Assembly (NCBI RefSeq): GCF_036898095.1
Contig: NC_090751.1
Coordinates: forward strand, 77,311,695 to 77,375,694
Source of the DNA: Palaemon carinicauda
Taxonomy: Eukaryota > Arthropoda > Malacostraca > Decapoda > Palaemonidae
DNA length: 64,000 bases
Direction of reading: 5' to 3'
The notes under the pieces were generated by a model. The model was not told where the DNA came from and did not search any database. It saw nothing but the letters and a program-made list of their open reading frames with translations. Shown piece by piece: positions 10,600-19,989 of the stretch. Every line of letters starts with the position of its first letter. Positions within the stretch are counted from its first letter, which is position 1. Both the position numbers and the translations under genes were made by a program.

Positions 10600-11754
10600 C
10601 TAGGGCTTGCGGCCGCGGCCGCCACCCCTAGGAGTCTTGCCTCCCCTGGAGGACTTACCGCCCCTCTTGACCTTGGCTGGAAAGGGCTGAGGCTTAGACA
10701 CCACCTTCTTAGCTGCCGGTGCCTGTTTGGGAGCCTTACAAGGCTGTTGCTGCTGTTGTGGCGGGGCTGGAGGCTTATAGGGCCAAGTTGTAAGGGCCCT
10801 ATGGAGGAGGGAGTCCGTGCTGGATTTCCTCCACCTCTCAGCCGTTCGCTCCATGTCTTGAGGCTCAAACAGGTTCTCCCCCAGAAGGGAAGCATGTCGG
10901 AGCCTACACACATCCACGGCGGGGACCTTCGGATGGAATCTCTCGGACACAGCATCGCAACGCTTCAACACCGAGTTGGCCCACAGAGTGGTAACCTGGT
11001 GCGCCAAAAACTCGATGGAGCGGGTGCCCGAGAGCAAGAAGGTCTCTAGGGCCTTCCTATTGGTCTCCTTGGGCAAGTCCTCTGATCGCAATAGGATGCC
11101 CAGAGATCCTAGCCAAAAGTCCAGCCACGAAGTGGCCTGCATGGCACACTTAGCGACCTTCTCGTGGCTAAGGATCTCTGCCGCCGAGAACGACACCTGC
11201 CGGGCAGAGAGTTTCTCAAGGGGAACTCCCTTCAACAGCTCCTCCACAGAGTGATGGAGAGGAAGAGCGAGGTTGTGCTCACCCAGGATCTCGAAATACC
11301 TCCTCTGCTGAAGACGAGGAGGAGGGATGAGCTTGTTCCCGGCAGTGGAACGACTGGAGGAGGCAAGAAGTGCGAGCTGAGCGTTGGCCCTAGCCCTGGC
11401 ACTCTTCAGCCCCCGAGACCAGGGCAGAGCCGCACTGGTCTTAGGGGCCTTCCAAACGTCAAACACTTCATCCAAAATCGTGTCTTTGCCTTCACGGGGG
11501 GCGATGACTGGATCCATAAGCCCGTTAAGTTGCCTTATCAGGCTTAGGACCTGCCAGAAGGCATGTTCGGGTTCTTGCTGTTCTTCTCCCTGCGGGCTGG
11601 CAGCTAAGTCTCCTGCCCCAGGGATCTCTTCCTGGTGTGACACGTGGACATTCCCCCGGGTAGTCGTGGGTTTCTGACGAATCCTTGCAGAGGATTTAGG
11701 GACGGTCTTGGAGTCCTTGGATTCCCTCCTGGGAGGGATCCAGGATCCCAACAA
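10600..11754 (-). CDS. Family A gag, C-terminal open part
   Basis: The 384-codon frame sits directly upstream of RT. It is mostly helical in character (KLSARQVSFSAAEILSHEK and similar) and ends in a basic Gly-rich tail (KRGGKSSRGGKTPRGGGRGRKP region) after a Gln run, typical of nucleic-acid-binding gag tails and shared with the family B gag. It has no enzymatic motif. The reading frame changes relative to the part upstream (11604-12293), so gag is broken here by at least one frameshift. I assign it by position and tail composition, not by a named domain. Confidence 0.7.
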   Translation of the reverse strand: MLGSWIPPRRESKDSKTVPKSSARIRQKPTTTRGNVHVSHQEEIPGAGDLAASPQGEEQQEPEHAFWQVLSLIRQLNGLMDPVIAPREGKDTILDEVFDVWKAPKTSAALPWSRGLKSARARANAQLALLASSSRSTAGNKLIPPPRLQQRRYFEILGEHNLALPLHHSVEELLKGVPLEKLSARQVSFSAAEILSHEKVAKCAMQATSWLDFWLGSLGILLRSEDLPKETNRKALETFLLSGTRSIEFLAHQVTTLWANSVLKRCDAVSERFHPKVPAVDVCRLRHASLLGENLFEPQDMERTAERWRKSSTDSLLHRALTTWPYKPPAPPQQQQQPCKAPKQAPAAKKVVSKPQPFPAKVKRGGKSSRGGKTPRGGGRGRKP

Positions 11755-14630
11755 CGAGGTTCGAGGGGCCCCTTCCTCACGAGACGATTCTCCTGCATAA
11801 AGCGAAGTTTCCCCCCTGGTGCCGAGGGGAAGACTACCGCCCCACTGGATTCACCTGAGGACGGAAAGGCCTCGTCCACGGGAGAAGGAGAGAGCACTCG
11901 TGCAGGAGAAGGGACCTTCGCGACTGACCTCTTGGGAACCAACTTCGCCCTGGGGGAAGTCACCACGAAGTCCACTCCTCTCTTTCTCTTCAGCGTAGGA
12001 GAGACAGCCGTTGGTTTGTTACCCTGGCCGGCGAGTGCTGGTTTCATAACCCTCACTAACGCCCGTGCCAGAGGACCAAACCAAGTCTGCTGCTCCAAGG
12101 ACACAGAGTCCGAAATCCTCGCTAAAGGGAAAGGGATCGGGCGATCCTTTGGAGTGGACACGACGGTACCTGCCTGAAAAGAAGGTGGGGAAGAATGATG
12201 TACTAACCTCTCCTCGTCCTGCACTACCAACCTGTGTTTGGATGGAGGTGATCCCGTGTGCCGTCTAGGAGCACGCGTTCCTGCTGCTACCACCGGCTGC
12301 GGAATTCGCCGCGAACGATGGTCGCGCGAGGGCGAATGGTCGCGCGAAGGCGAATGGTCGCGCAGGTGGGTGATCGCGTGGGCGCACAGGCGAGTGGTCG
12401 CGCGGGCGCGCAGGCGAGTGGTCGCGCGGGCGCACAGGCGAGCGGTCGCGCGGGCGAGTGGGCGCGAGGGTGGGCAGGTAAATGAACGCGTGTCCGAGGC
12501 GACGAACGCAAGCGTTGGCGCGACTGCGAGGGAACGCGCTGCCGCGTAGGTGAGGAAGATCGCTGGCGATGTAGATCCACAGGCGATCGATGACGAGCTG
12601 GTGAGTGCAGTCGCTCAACTTGGCGATGGCGCGATGTGGCATGTCGACGCACTGGCGTGCGATGGTGAGCAGCATGCCCAGGTGAATGACCGCGTAATGG
12701 TAAGCGATGGCGAGCAGCATGCGCAGGTGAATGATCGCGTGATGGGGTGCGATGGTGATCAGCATCCGCAGGAGGGCGATCGTGCAGGGGCGAGCGATGG
12801 CGAGCAGCATGCGCAGGAGGGCGATCGCGTGATAGCGAGCGATGGCGAGCAGCATGCGCAGGTGGGCGATCGCGTGATGGGGTGCGATGGTGATCAGCAT
12901 CCGCAGGAGGGCGATCGTGCAGGGGCGAGCGATGGCAAGCAGCATGCGCAGGAGGGCGATCGTGCAATGGCGAGCGATGGCGAGCAGCATGCGCAGGCGG
13001 GCGATCGCGCGATGGCGAGCTAGAAGCTGGCGAACCATGTTCCTTCAGGAGCGTTGGAGAACGTTGGCACGCTAGCTGTCGCTGTTGAATAAGCGATACT
13101 AAGATCGCCTGTGCGCGCTGGCAAGCAGGTGAACGCTGGAGAGGAGGTAATCGCTGGCGCGTAGGTGATCGCTGGCGAGATGGAGATCGCTGGCGAGCAG
13201 AAGGTCGACGCGTGTCATGTGAAAGGACAGGTGTTGCGGCGCGTTCACGAGCAGGAACTGGGAGATCGCTGGTGCGTTGGCGAACATGTGTTTTTGACAC
13301 ACGCGCAGCACGATGTTGCGTAGCCACAGGACCAGGCAGATGGTGAGCAGGGAGTTCAGCAGGAACTAAAGGGTGGTCAGAAACCGCAGGGCGATGGTCC
13401 TCAAATGAGCCCTGACGCTCGGAAGAGAGCTGACAAGCAGGAGAGCGCTGGCGAGGGGGGGCGAACATCAGGAGAGAGCCGACGAGCAGGAGAGTCTTGA
13501 CGAGCAGGAGATCGTCGACGAGCAGGAAAGCGCTGAAGATCAGGAGAGCGCTGGCGAGCAGGTGAGCGCTTGTGCGCTAGCACTGCTCGCGTAAGGGAAG
13601 GATCCCTTAGCCCCGAAGGGACCGTTGCCCGTCGGGTGACGAGTTCTCCAGAAGGCGAAGATCTGGCAGGAGATGGTGAGCGGTCTGCAGAGAGGTTCAA
13701 GGAGGGCGGAGCTGTAGGTTGAGGCTGACGAGAAGAGTCCCCCCCGGAGGATGAAGACCCAAAAAGGCGCCTCTTAGTCCCCCTGTAAGGGGAAGGGAGG
13801 CCCTTGTGGCGTAGCGGACGGTGAGCCTTACGGCGGAGGCGGCCTCGGGGAAGATCGTCGGGACCATCGGTCTTCCGAAGGGGAGTCTCCGGTAAAGCAC
13901 TTCCCTCAGAAGGAAGCTGAGCAGCAGCCGAGACCGAAGGACTCACTTCCCCCTTCGAAGGATGTACGGAAGGAGGAGGAGAGCCTTTAGCACCATCACC
14001 CGCAACAGCACCTGCGACGGAAGGCCCAGCCACGTCGGAGGCCTCTGTCACCACGACGTCGACAATAGACAGAGGGTCTACCTCTGCTACCGCCGGCGAC
14101 TGCTTAACAGCGGCCCCCAACGAGACAAGGTCAATAAGAGCGACCCTGGAGGGCAAGCCCTTAAGCCCCAGGGACGACCAAATCTGTAAAAGATCATCAC
14201 TGGATAAGGCATTATCAATAACCTCCCCCCGAGGAGGAGGGGGAACCGCCTCGCTATGGGAGGCGACGCCTTCTCCCCCCACCGAAGGTCGGGAAACAGA
14301 ACAAGGGCCTGCGCTCCCACTCGGCCGACTCTCCTTAGGAGGCGGACAAGGGGGAGCTTTGGAGGAGGTTTGGGCGGCGGAAGAAGAGTCCCGAGAACCT
14401 TCCTCCTTCAAGGCTAACCCCGGAGGAGAACGGTCTCTCTTGGACTTCTTCTTACGCCGACGGCCAAACCTCTCCCACTGGGAGGCAGACCACTCCCTGC
14501 ACTCACGGCACATGTTCTCCTGGTCACACCGTCGGCCCCGACATTAAGGGCAGAGGGTGTGCGGATCCGTATTTACGTCCAACATGAAAGTCCCACAAGG
14601 ACGACCGGCAACTCCAGGGTATGTACGCAT
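11604..14630 (-). pseudogene. Family A gag, N-terminal and repeat region, broken
   Basis: The likely start is ATG at 14630, soon after a 3' splice-site-like tract (ttttcttttcag, AG ending at 14674). It encodes a zinc-finger-like module, DPHTLCP then CRGRRC and MCRECREW, followed by a basic stretch (FGRRRKKKSKRD). TAA at 14544-14546 interrupts the module between its first Cys pair. The frame is then open to 13401, shifts near the G-run at 13450-13459, continues as an Arg/Ser/Pro/His-rich segment to 12287 and shifts again into 11604-12293. The middle resembles RS-rich, low-complexity nucleic-acid-binding protein. At least one stop and two to three frameshifts make this copy non-functional. Confidence 0.7.
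12300..13025. repeat. Tandem repeats coding the Arg/His/Pro-rich gag segment
   Basis: In 12660-13020 a 45-bp unit (core gcgatggcgagcagcatgcg) is repeated about eight times and encodes, on the minus strand, 15-residue units like PPAHAARHRSPLHDR. In 12300-12475 shorter units around gcgagtggtcgcgcgggcgc repeat. The units are rich in CpG and in gcgatcgc palindromes. The opposite strand is also open, which is a by-product of the repeats. Confidence 0.85.
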
Positions 14631-14631
14631 T

Positions 14632-14746
14632 GTAAAGAAATAACTGAAGGTCAACTTCCAACCAACACACACGCTGAAAAGAAAAAGCAGAAAATAAAGG
14701 CTGTCACGAGGGCGATGAGCAGACACGTTTGATCACCGCCGAGCCA
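14632..14746 (-). other. Family A 5' leader between ITR and gag
   Basis: This short leader runs from the right ITR to the gag ATG. On the minus strand it contains a pyrimidine tract ending in CAG (14674-14686), a good candidate 3' splice site. If used, the donor would lie in or near the ITR; I could not fix it. Confidence 0.45.
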
Positions 14747-14931
14747 AAAGTGAAGTGAAGCAAGTCACCGGTGTGTGGAGGGGGAGGGGTAGCAAGCTAC
14801 CCTTCCCCCCCCCCTGCTAACTAGCGCGGGGTTAATTAACCCTCGTTAAAACTATTGGCTCGTCATTTCAGCTGCGCTAAAAGGTAAACCCTCTGTAAAT
14901 AGCGTGGTTTGTATTTCGGTTACGGAACAAA
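14747..14931. repeat. Family A right ITR (5' end of element)
   Basis: It is the reverse complement of the left ITR core (from the ttcacttcacttt side to ccctctgtaaatagc) and then has its own outer end, gtttgtatttcggttacggaacaaa. Two more copies of this terminus occur at 5830-5877 and 6543-6592 in A0. As the 5' end on the coding strand it should contain the promoter. Confidence 0.88.
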
Positions 14932-15002
14932 GATCCTTTAGGAAGTCGAGTACGACACCCTTCACTAACACACCTACGTAAAGCAGGGGAGGAGTAGGCC
15001 AT
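14932..15002 (-). pseudogene. Family D gag, N-terminal piece (split by family A insertion)
   Basis: From ATG at 15002 the minus strand encodes 23 residues beginning MAYSSPALRRCVSEGC, ending one base short of a codon at 14932. Two Cys residues (RCVSEGC) probably belong to the same zinc-binding module as the CxxC cluster at 6740-6828. Removing 6829-14931 completes the split codon and runs straight into DPHNIC. The original gene was therefore intact across the site when family A inserted. Confidence 0.65.
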
Positions 15003-15360
15003 TTTGAATGGATACGTGAAAGACCGACGAGCAAAAAATAAGGGAAATATTAATAAAGATAACCTCAAACAAAAAGACTTCAAGATTAGAATAAAGAGAA
15101 AACAATTAACGATAGCTTAAACTCAGAAAAGAACGTTGTACATCACCAAACAACTTCCCAAAAGAGTAAAACCACGAGAGCGAACTTCAATATGACAGCC
15201 AGCTAGGCGGGCAGAAGAAGAACTGAAGTTGGTGTGTTGTTCTACCTGAGCTACCGCTAGGGTGCGGGTGTACACCTGCCGTATCTTCGATAGCGCGAGA
15301 ATTTGAATTTCTGCCAGGGCGTCAGGGGACTTCAGCGCTCTTTATATAACCAACGGGTAA
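15003..15360 (-). other. Probable 5' leader/terminal region of element D
   Basis: This lies upstream of the D gag ATG. It contains the distinctive stretch 15190-15350 (jagged GC-rich sequence ending gcgctctttatataaccaac), which could be the terminus of D, with a TATA-like tttatata. No matching second terminus is in the window, so the end cannot be fixed. Confidence 0.35.
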
Positions 15361-15380
15361 GTTTTATATTTAAAAAATAA

Positions 15381-15549
15381 TGCTTTATTAAAGAGCAGAA
15401 GGTTTGTATCTTGCGTCAGGACAAACTTCTATTATACAATGCTTTATTAAAGAGCAGTAGGTTGCGTCAGGACAAGCTTCTATTATACAATGCTTTATTA
15501 AAGAGCAGAAGGTTTGTATCTTGCGTCAGGACAAACTTCTATTATACAA
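15381..15549. repeat. Three tandem units of 51-59 bp
   Basis: Units start tgctttattaaagagcag at 15381, 15440 and 15491. Units 1 and 3 are 59 bp and near identical; unit 2 lacks 8 bp (gtttgtat-type deletion). No coding capacity is evident. Confidence 0.9.
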
Positions 15550-15898
15550 TGTTGAAGTTGGCAATCTGAAAAAAAACATTTATGATAAATATTCCATGTA
15601 AGTGTTGACTTTTTATGTGAGGTATCTAATATTTCATCATAACACATAGAAAAACCAAGCCTTGTTTAATATCTTATTTTTAAAAATAAGTTGAAACGAC
15701 TCATTAAGTGTATTACTTGAATCTGGATTCACCCAGCGCGAAGCAAAAAAGATTGCAACTTGGTCACACGATATAGGAATCTTCACACTGCGCGGCGCGA
15801 TGTGAGAATCTTCCGACATTAAGCAGATTCTAATATGGGTCGCAACATCTATATTGTTCAACTCTCTCCAATTCAAGTTTCCCTTACTTCAATTCTTG
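15550..15898. other. Unassigned AT-rich stretch
   Basis: No gene, element end or repeat that I recognise. One 79-codon frame (15637-15876, minus) has no recognisable motif and is of the length expected by chance. Confidence 0.4.
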
Positions 15899-16375
15899 GC
15901 GTGTATGTATGATAGCGGCCACCTGTATGTATGATTACGGCTGACTTAGAACACGGCAGTGTAAGGGGGTCGCAGACGGGCGTTAACACACACACACACA
16001 CACACACTCGTTAGGTAAGTAAGTAAGGGCACGCCTTATAGGTTAGGCTAGGGGAGAAAGTTTAGGTTAGTTGATGTCCATTTTTAATCCACCCGGGAGG
16101 AACTGGCCGCTGATATACAAAACCCTACTTTCAAGAGTGAAGCAAACACAGGGTTGAGTCCGTTTCAGGGTACAGCAGTCTAAGGGGGAAGGCGGTTGCA
16201 GAAGGGCAGGCAAGTAAGAATTCGGGGTGTATGTATGATAGCGGCTACTTGTATGATTACAGCTGACTAAGAATATGGCAGTGTAGGAGGGGTCGCAGGG
16301 GGACGTTAGCCCCTCCTTTAGGTAAGTGGGTAAGAACACAGCTTGTAGGTTAGGCAAGGGGGGGAAAGTTTAGGT
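15899..16375. repeat. Two diverged direct repeats about 327 bp apart
   Basis: 15899-16070 and 16226-16375 share gtgtatgtatgatagcgg, the stretch giving gcagtgtaagg...gtcgcag, and an end of the type ggttaggc...gggaaagtttaggt. A CA microsatellite (15988-16006) lies in the first copy only. Confidence 0.75.
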
Positions 16376-16415
16376 GGTACTATTGTAGTGTATTACAGGG
16401 TAATATAACCTAGGG

Positions 16416-16613
16416 AAAAATGTTATTTTCATTAGTAAAATAAATTTTTGAATATACTTACCCGATAATCATGTAGCTGTCAACTCTGTTGCCGACAGAA
16501 ATCTACGGTCGGGATACGCCAGCGATCGCTATACAGGTGGGGGTGAACACAACAGCGCCATCTGTGGTCAGGTACTCCAGTACTTCTTGTCAACACCACC
16601 TCAATTTTTTCCT
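16416..16613. repeat. Family C left ITR (3' end)
   Basis: The inner part is the reverse complement of the right ITR (from acccgataatcatgtagctg to accacctcaatttt). The outer end is specific to this side and carries a perfect dyad, ttatttt (16423-16429) and aaaataa (16437-16443), around the 7-nt spacer cattagt. The dyad is extended by AAAAAT/ATTTTT with a one-base bulge. Confidence 0.88.
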
Positions 16614-16654
16614 CGGTCCACTGGTTCTCTATGGGGAGGAAGGGTGGGTCAATT

Positions 16655-16745
16655 AAATCATGATTATCGGGTAAGTATATTCAAAAATTTATTTTACTAA
16701 TGAAAATAACATTTTTCAATATTAATCTTACCCGATAATCATGTA
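16655..16745. repeat. Family C internal complementary region
   Basis: It reads as the reverse complement of the left end (gattatcgggtaagtat ... gaaaataaca) joined through TTTTT to the reverse complement of the right end (caatattaatcttacccg). It lies between YR and the left ITR, as in families A and B. Confidence 0.88.
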
Positions 16746-17135
16746 GCTGATTCACACCCAGGGTGGTGGGTGGAGACCAGCATACATGTGAACAAAGAAG
16801 CTAAGTATCCCGTATTTTATTTTATTAGTTATTCAAAAATAACATAAAATAAATAAGTACCTGGTAAGGAAGACGACTTGAACCATTACTCTGCCTTTAT
16901 TAAGTACGTCTTCCTTACTGAGCGTAGCGGTCCTCTTAGGATGCTGAACGACTCTTAGGTGCTGAAGTATAAAGGGCTGCAACCCATACTAAAGGACCTC
17001 ATCACAACCTATAACCTCGGCGCTTCTCAAGAAAGAATTGACCACCCGCCAAATCAACAAGGATGTGGAAGGCTTCTTAGCCGACCGTACAACCCATAAA
17101 AAGTATTCAAGAGAAAGGTTAAAAGGGTTATGGGA
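16746..17135 (-). other. Family C 3' untranslated region
   Basis: This is the stretch between the ICR and the YR stop. No ORF or other signal is seen in it. Confidence 0.45.
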
Positions 17136-18230
17136 TTATGGGAATGTAGTGGCTGAGCCCCCGCCTACTACTGCATTCGTTGCTACGAATGGTCCCAGGG
17201 TGTAGCAGTTCTCGTAAAGAGACTGGACATCTTTGAGATAGAATGATGCGAACACTGACTTGCTTCTCCAATAGGTTGCATCCATAACACTCTGCAGAGA
17301 ACGGTTCTGTTTGAAGGCCACTGAAGTAGCCACAGCTCTCACTTCATGTGTCCTTACCTTCAGCAAAGCAAGGTCTTCTTCCTTCAGATGAGAATGTGCT
17401 TCCCTAATCAGGAGCCTGAATAGGTAAGAAACTGAGTTCTTAGACCTTGGAAGAGAAGGCTTCTTGATATCACACCATAAGGCTTCTGATTGTCCTCGTA
17501 AAGGTTATGACCTTTTTAGATAGTACCTAAGAGCTCTAACTGGGCAAAGTACTCTCTCCAGTTCGTCCCCCACCAAGTTGGACAGGCTTGGGATCTCGAA
17601 CGACTTAGGCCAAGGACGTGAAGGAAGCTCGTTTAGCAAAAAACCGAGCTGCAAGGAACATGTAGCCGTTTCAGATGTGAAAACTATGTTCCTGCTGAAG
17701 GCGTGGATCTCACTTACTCTTTTAGCTGTTGTCAAGCACACGAGGAAAAGAGTTTTTAATGTGAGGTCCTTAAAAGAGGCTGATTGGAGAGGTTCAAATC
17801 TTGATGACATAAGGAACCTTAGGACCACGTCTAGATTCCAGCCTGGAGTGGACAACCGACGTTCCTTTGAGGTCTCTAAAGACCTAAGGAGGTCCTGTAG
17901 ATCTTTGTTGGTGGAAAGATCCAAGCCTGTGTGGCGGAAAACCGCTGCCAACATACTTCTGTAACCCTTAATCGTAGGAGCTGAAAGGGATCTTACGTTC
18001 CTTAGATGTAACAGGAAGTCAGCAATCTGGGTTACAGTGGTACTGGTTGAGGAAACTGCATTGGCCTTGTACCAGCTTCGGAAGACTTCCCCTTTAGACT
18101 GATAGACTCTGAGAGTGGATGTCCTCCTTGCTCTGGCAATCGCTCTGGCTGCCTCCTTCGAAAAGCCCCTAGCCCTTGAGAGTCTTTCGAAAGTCTGAAG
18201 GCAGTCAGACGAAGAGCGTGGAGGTTTGGG
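17136..18230 (-). pseudogene. Tyrosine recombinase of family C, frameshifted
   Basis: Upstream part (to 17505): SAM-like domain VYQSKGEVFRSWY ... IKGYRSMLAAVF, then the first catalytic Arg in TAKRVSEIHAFS. Downstream part (17136-17366): HxxR in RTHEVRAVATSVAF, Trp in TYWRSK and Tyr in FASFYLKDV. The two parts are in different frames and joined by about 140 bases (17367-17505) with a stop. All catalytic residues are present, but a continuous product is not possible without correcting that break. It is closer to the family A YR (AKRVSELHGLS) than to family B (GARVSEIVALS). Confidence 0.8.
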
Positions 18231-18289
18231 TGTACCTTCTTTACGTGAGGTAGACGTAGAAGGTCCACTCCTAGAGGAAGAGTCCTGGG

Positions 18290-19480
18290 AATGTCGACCA
18301 GCCATTGCAGTACCTCTATGAACCATTCTCTCGCGGGCCAGAGCGGAGCCAACCAACGTCAGCTGTGTCCCTTTGCGAGAGGCGAACTTCTGAAGTACCC
18401 TGTTGACAATCTTGAACGGCGGGAATGCATACAGGTCGAGATGGGACCAATCCAGCAGAAAAGCATCCACGTGAACTGCTGCTGGGTCTGGAATCGGAGA
18501 ACAATACAACGGGAGCCTCTAGGTTATCGAGGTAGCGAACAGATCTATGGTTGGCTGACCCCACAGGGCCCAAAGTCTGCTGCAAACAATCTTGTGAAGG
18601 GTCCACTCTGTGGGGATGACCTGACCCTTCCGGCTAAGGCGATCTGCCATGACATTCATATCGCCCTGAATGAACCTCGTTACCAGCGTGAGCTTTCGAT
18701 CTTTTGACCAGATGAGGAGGTCCCTTGCGATCTAGAACAACTTCCACGAATGAGTCCCTCCCTGCTTGGAGATGTAAGCCAAGGCTGTGGTGTTGTCAGA
18801 GTCCACCTCCACCACCTTGTTAAGCTGGAGGGACTTGAAGTTTATCAAGGCCAGATGAACCGCCAACAGCTCCTTGCAATAGATGTGAAGTGTCCTGATT
18901 CCATGTTCCCGAGCATTCCTGTCCGTCCAAAGTCGCACCCCAGCCCGTGTCTGATGCGTCAGAGAAGAGACGGCGGTCGGGTTTCTGAACAGCCAAAGGT
19001 AGACTTCCTTGAGAAGAAAGCTGTTCTTTCACCACGTGAGAGTAGACCTCCTCTCTTCGGAAACAGGAACTGAGACCGTCTCTAGCGTCATGTCCTTTAT
19101 CCAGTGAGCCGCTAGATGATACTGAAGGGGGAGGAGGTGGCGTCTCCCTAACTCGATGAACAGGGCCAGCGATGAAAGTGTCCCTGTTAGACTCATCCAC
19201 TACCTGACTGAGCATCGGTTCCTTCTCAGCATGCTCTGGATGCATTCTAGGGCTTAGTAGATCCTTGGGGCGGACGGAAAAGCCCGAAAAGCTCGACTCT
19301 GAAGATCCATACCCAGGTAGACAATGGTCTGGGATGGGACGAGCTGGGACTCCTCAAAATTGACCAGGAGGCCCAGTTCCTTGGTCAGATCCATAGTCCA
19401 TCTGAGAATCTCCAGACAGCGACGACTTGTGGGAGCTCTTAAAAGCTAGTCGTCTGACGGAGCCGGACACAAGATCATGG
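18290..19480 (-). pseudogene. RT thumb/RNase H/methyltransferase-like remnants, family C
   Basis: Minus-strand pieces in order are: an RT piece with VPSQTIVYLGM near 19310-19430; RNase H FSDASDTGWGA near 18975; a frameshifted continuation with SDNTTALAYISKQGG near 18790 (compare the family A SDNTTVVAYINKQGG); and the methyltransferase-like DLFATrn/YAFPPFKIV region near 18420-18560. The RT fingers and palm with YLDD are absent; gag-side sequence joins the RT piece at about 19430-19480. The copy could move only with enzymes supplied from elsewhere. Confidence 0.75.
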
Positions 19481-19989
19481 TACTGCTGCACAGTCTGTGA
19501 ACTGTCAACCATGGGGAAGCGAGGAAGTACAGCGACAACCCGAAGCTGTCTAGACTGTCTGGGTCGTACAGACAACTCCTTATCGGGTTGCTGAGGTTGC
19601 CGCACTGCGTCACAACAAGTCACTTCTGCTGGTTGTTGAACGTCTTCCCAGTGACACACTGACTCCGTAAACAAAAAAATCCTCTAACAAGGACTAAGCT
19701 TGGACTGCATGTCTTGCAACAAAGCTCAAGGTCTATGGGAGCAGGTGTGGTAACAGACGGGGTTAGCGACTGAAGTGGAACCATTACCCTCCCTGGAAGC
19801 ATGTTATGCTTAAATAAAAGTCCATAGGAGGCTAAGCAGCTAAAGGCTCCTCTCCAAATGACAGAGTCCTCAAGGGAATATCAGAAGGAGGGAGAATAGC
19901 ACTTTCTCATCTACAGGAACCATATCCGAGAAAAGCTAAGTTCTCTCAGTGAGGGTTTCACTGGTGCAAAAGCAGCAGACTAGAAGGCA

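Larger units (their letters stand above)
6829..14931 (-). mobile_element. Family A DIRS1-like retrotransposon, near full length (8.1 kb)
   Basis: It carries gag, RT/RNase H and an overlapping YR gene in that order on the minus strand, with split ITRs (6829-7041 and 14747-14931) and an ICR at 7085-7180. The ends are fixed by three agreeing lines: the ITR limits, the ICR, which contains the exact right-end/left-end junction, and the flanks. The flanks join without gap or duplication into an open zinc-finger gag frame of element D. Absence of a target-site duplication is what YR insertion predicts. Gag has a stop and frameshifts and there is a stop just upstream of the RT core, so this copy is probably inactive. 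Confidence 0.9.

Noticed and set aside
12238..13075. Several plus-strand frames of 60-157 codons over the gag repeats
   Set aside because: They exist because in-frame tandem repeats lack stops on both strands; the minus strand is in line with the rest of gag.
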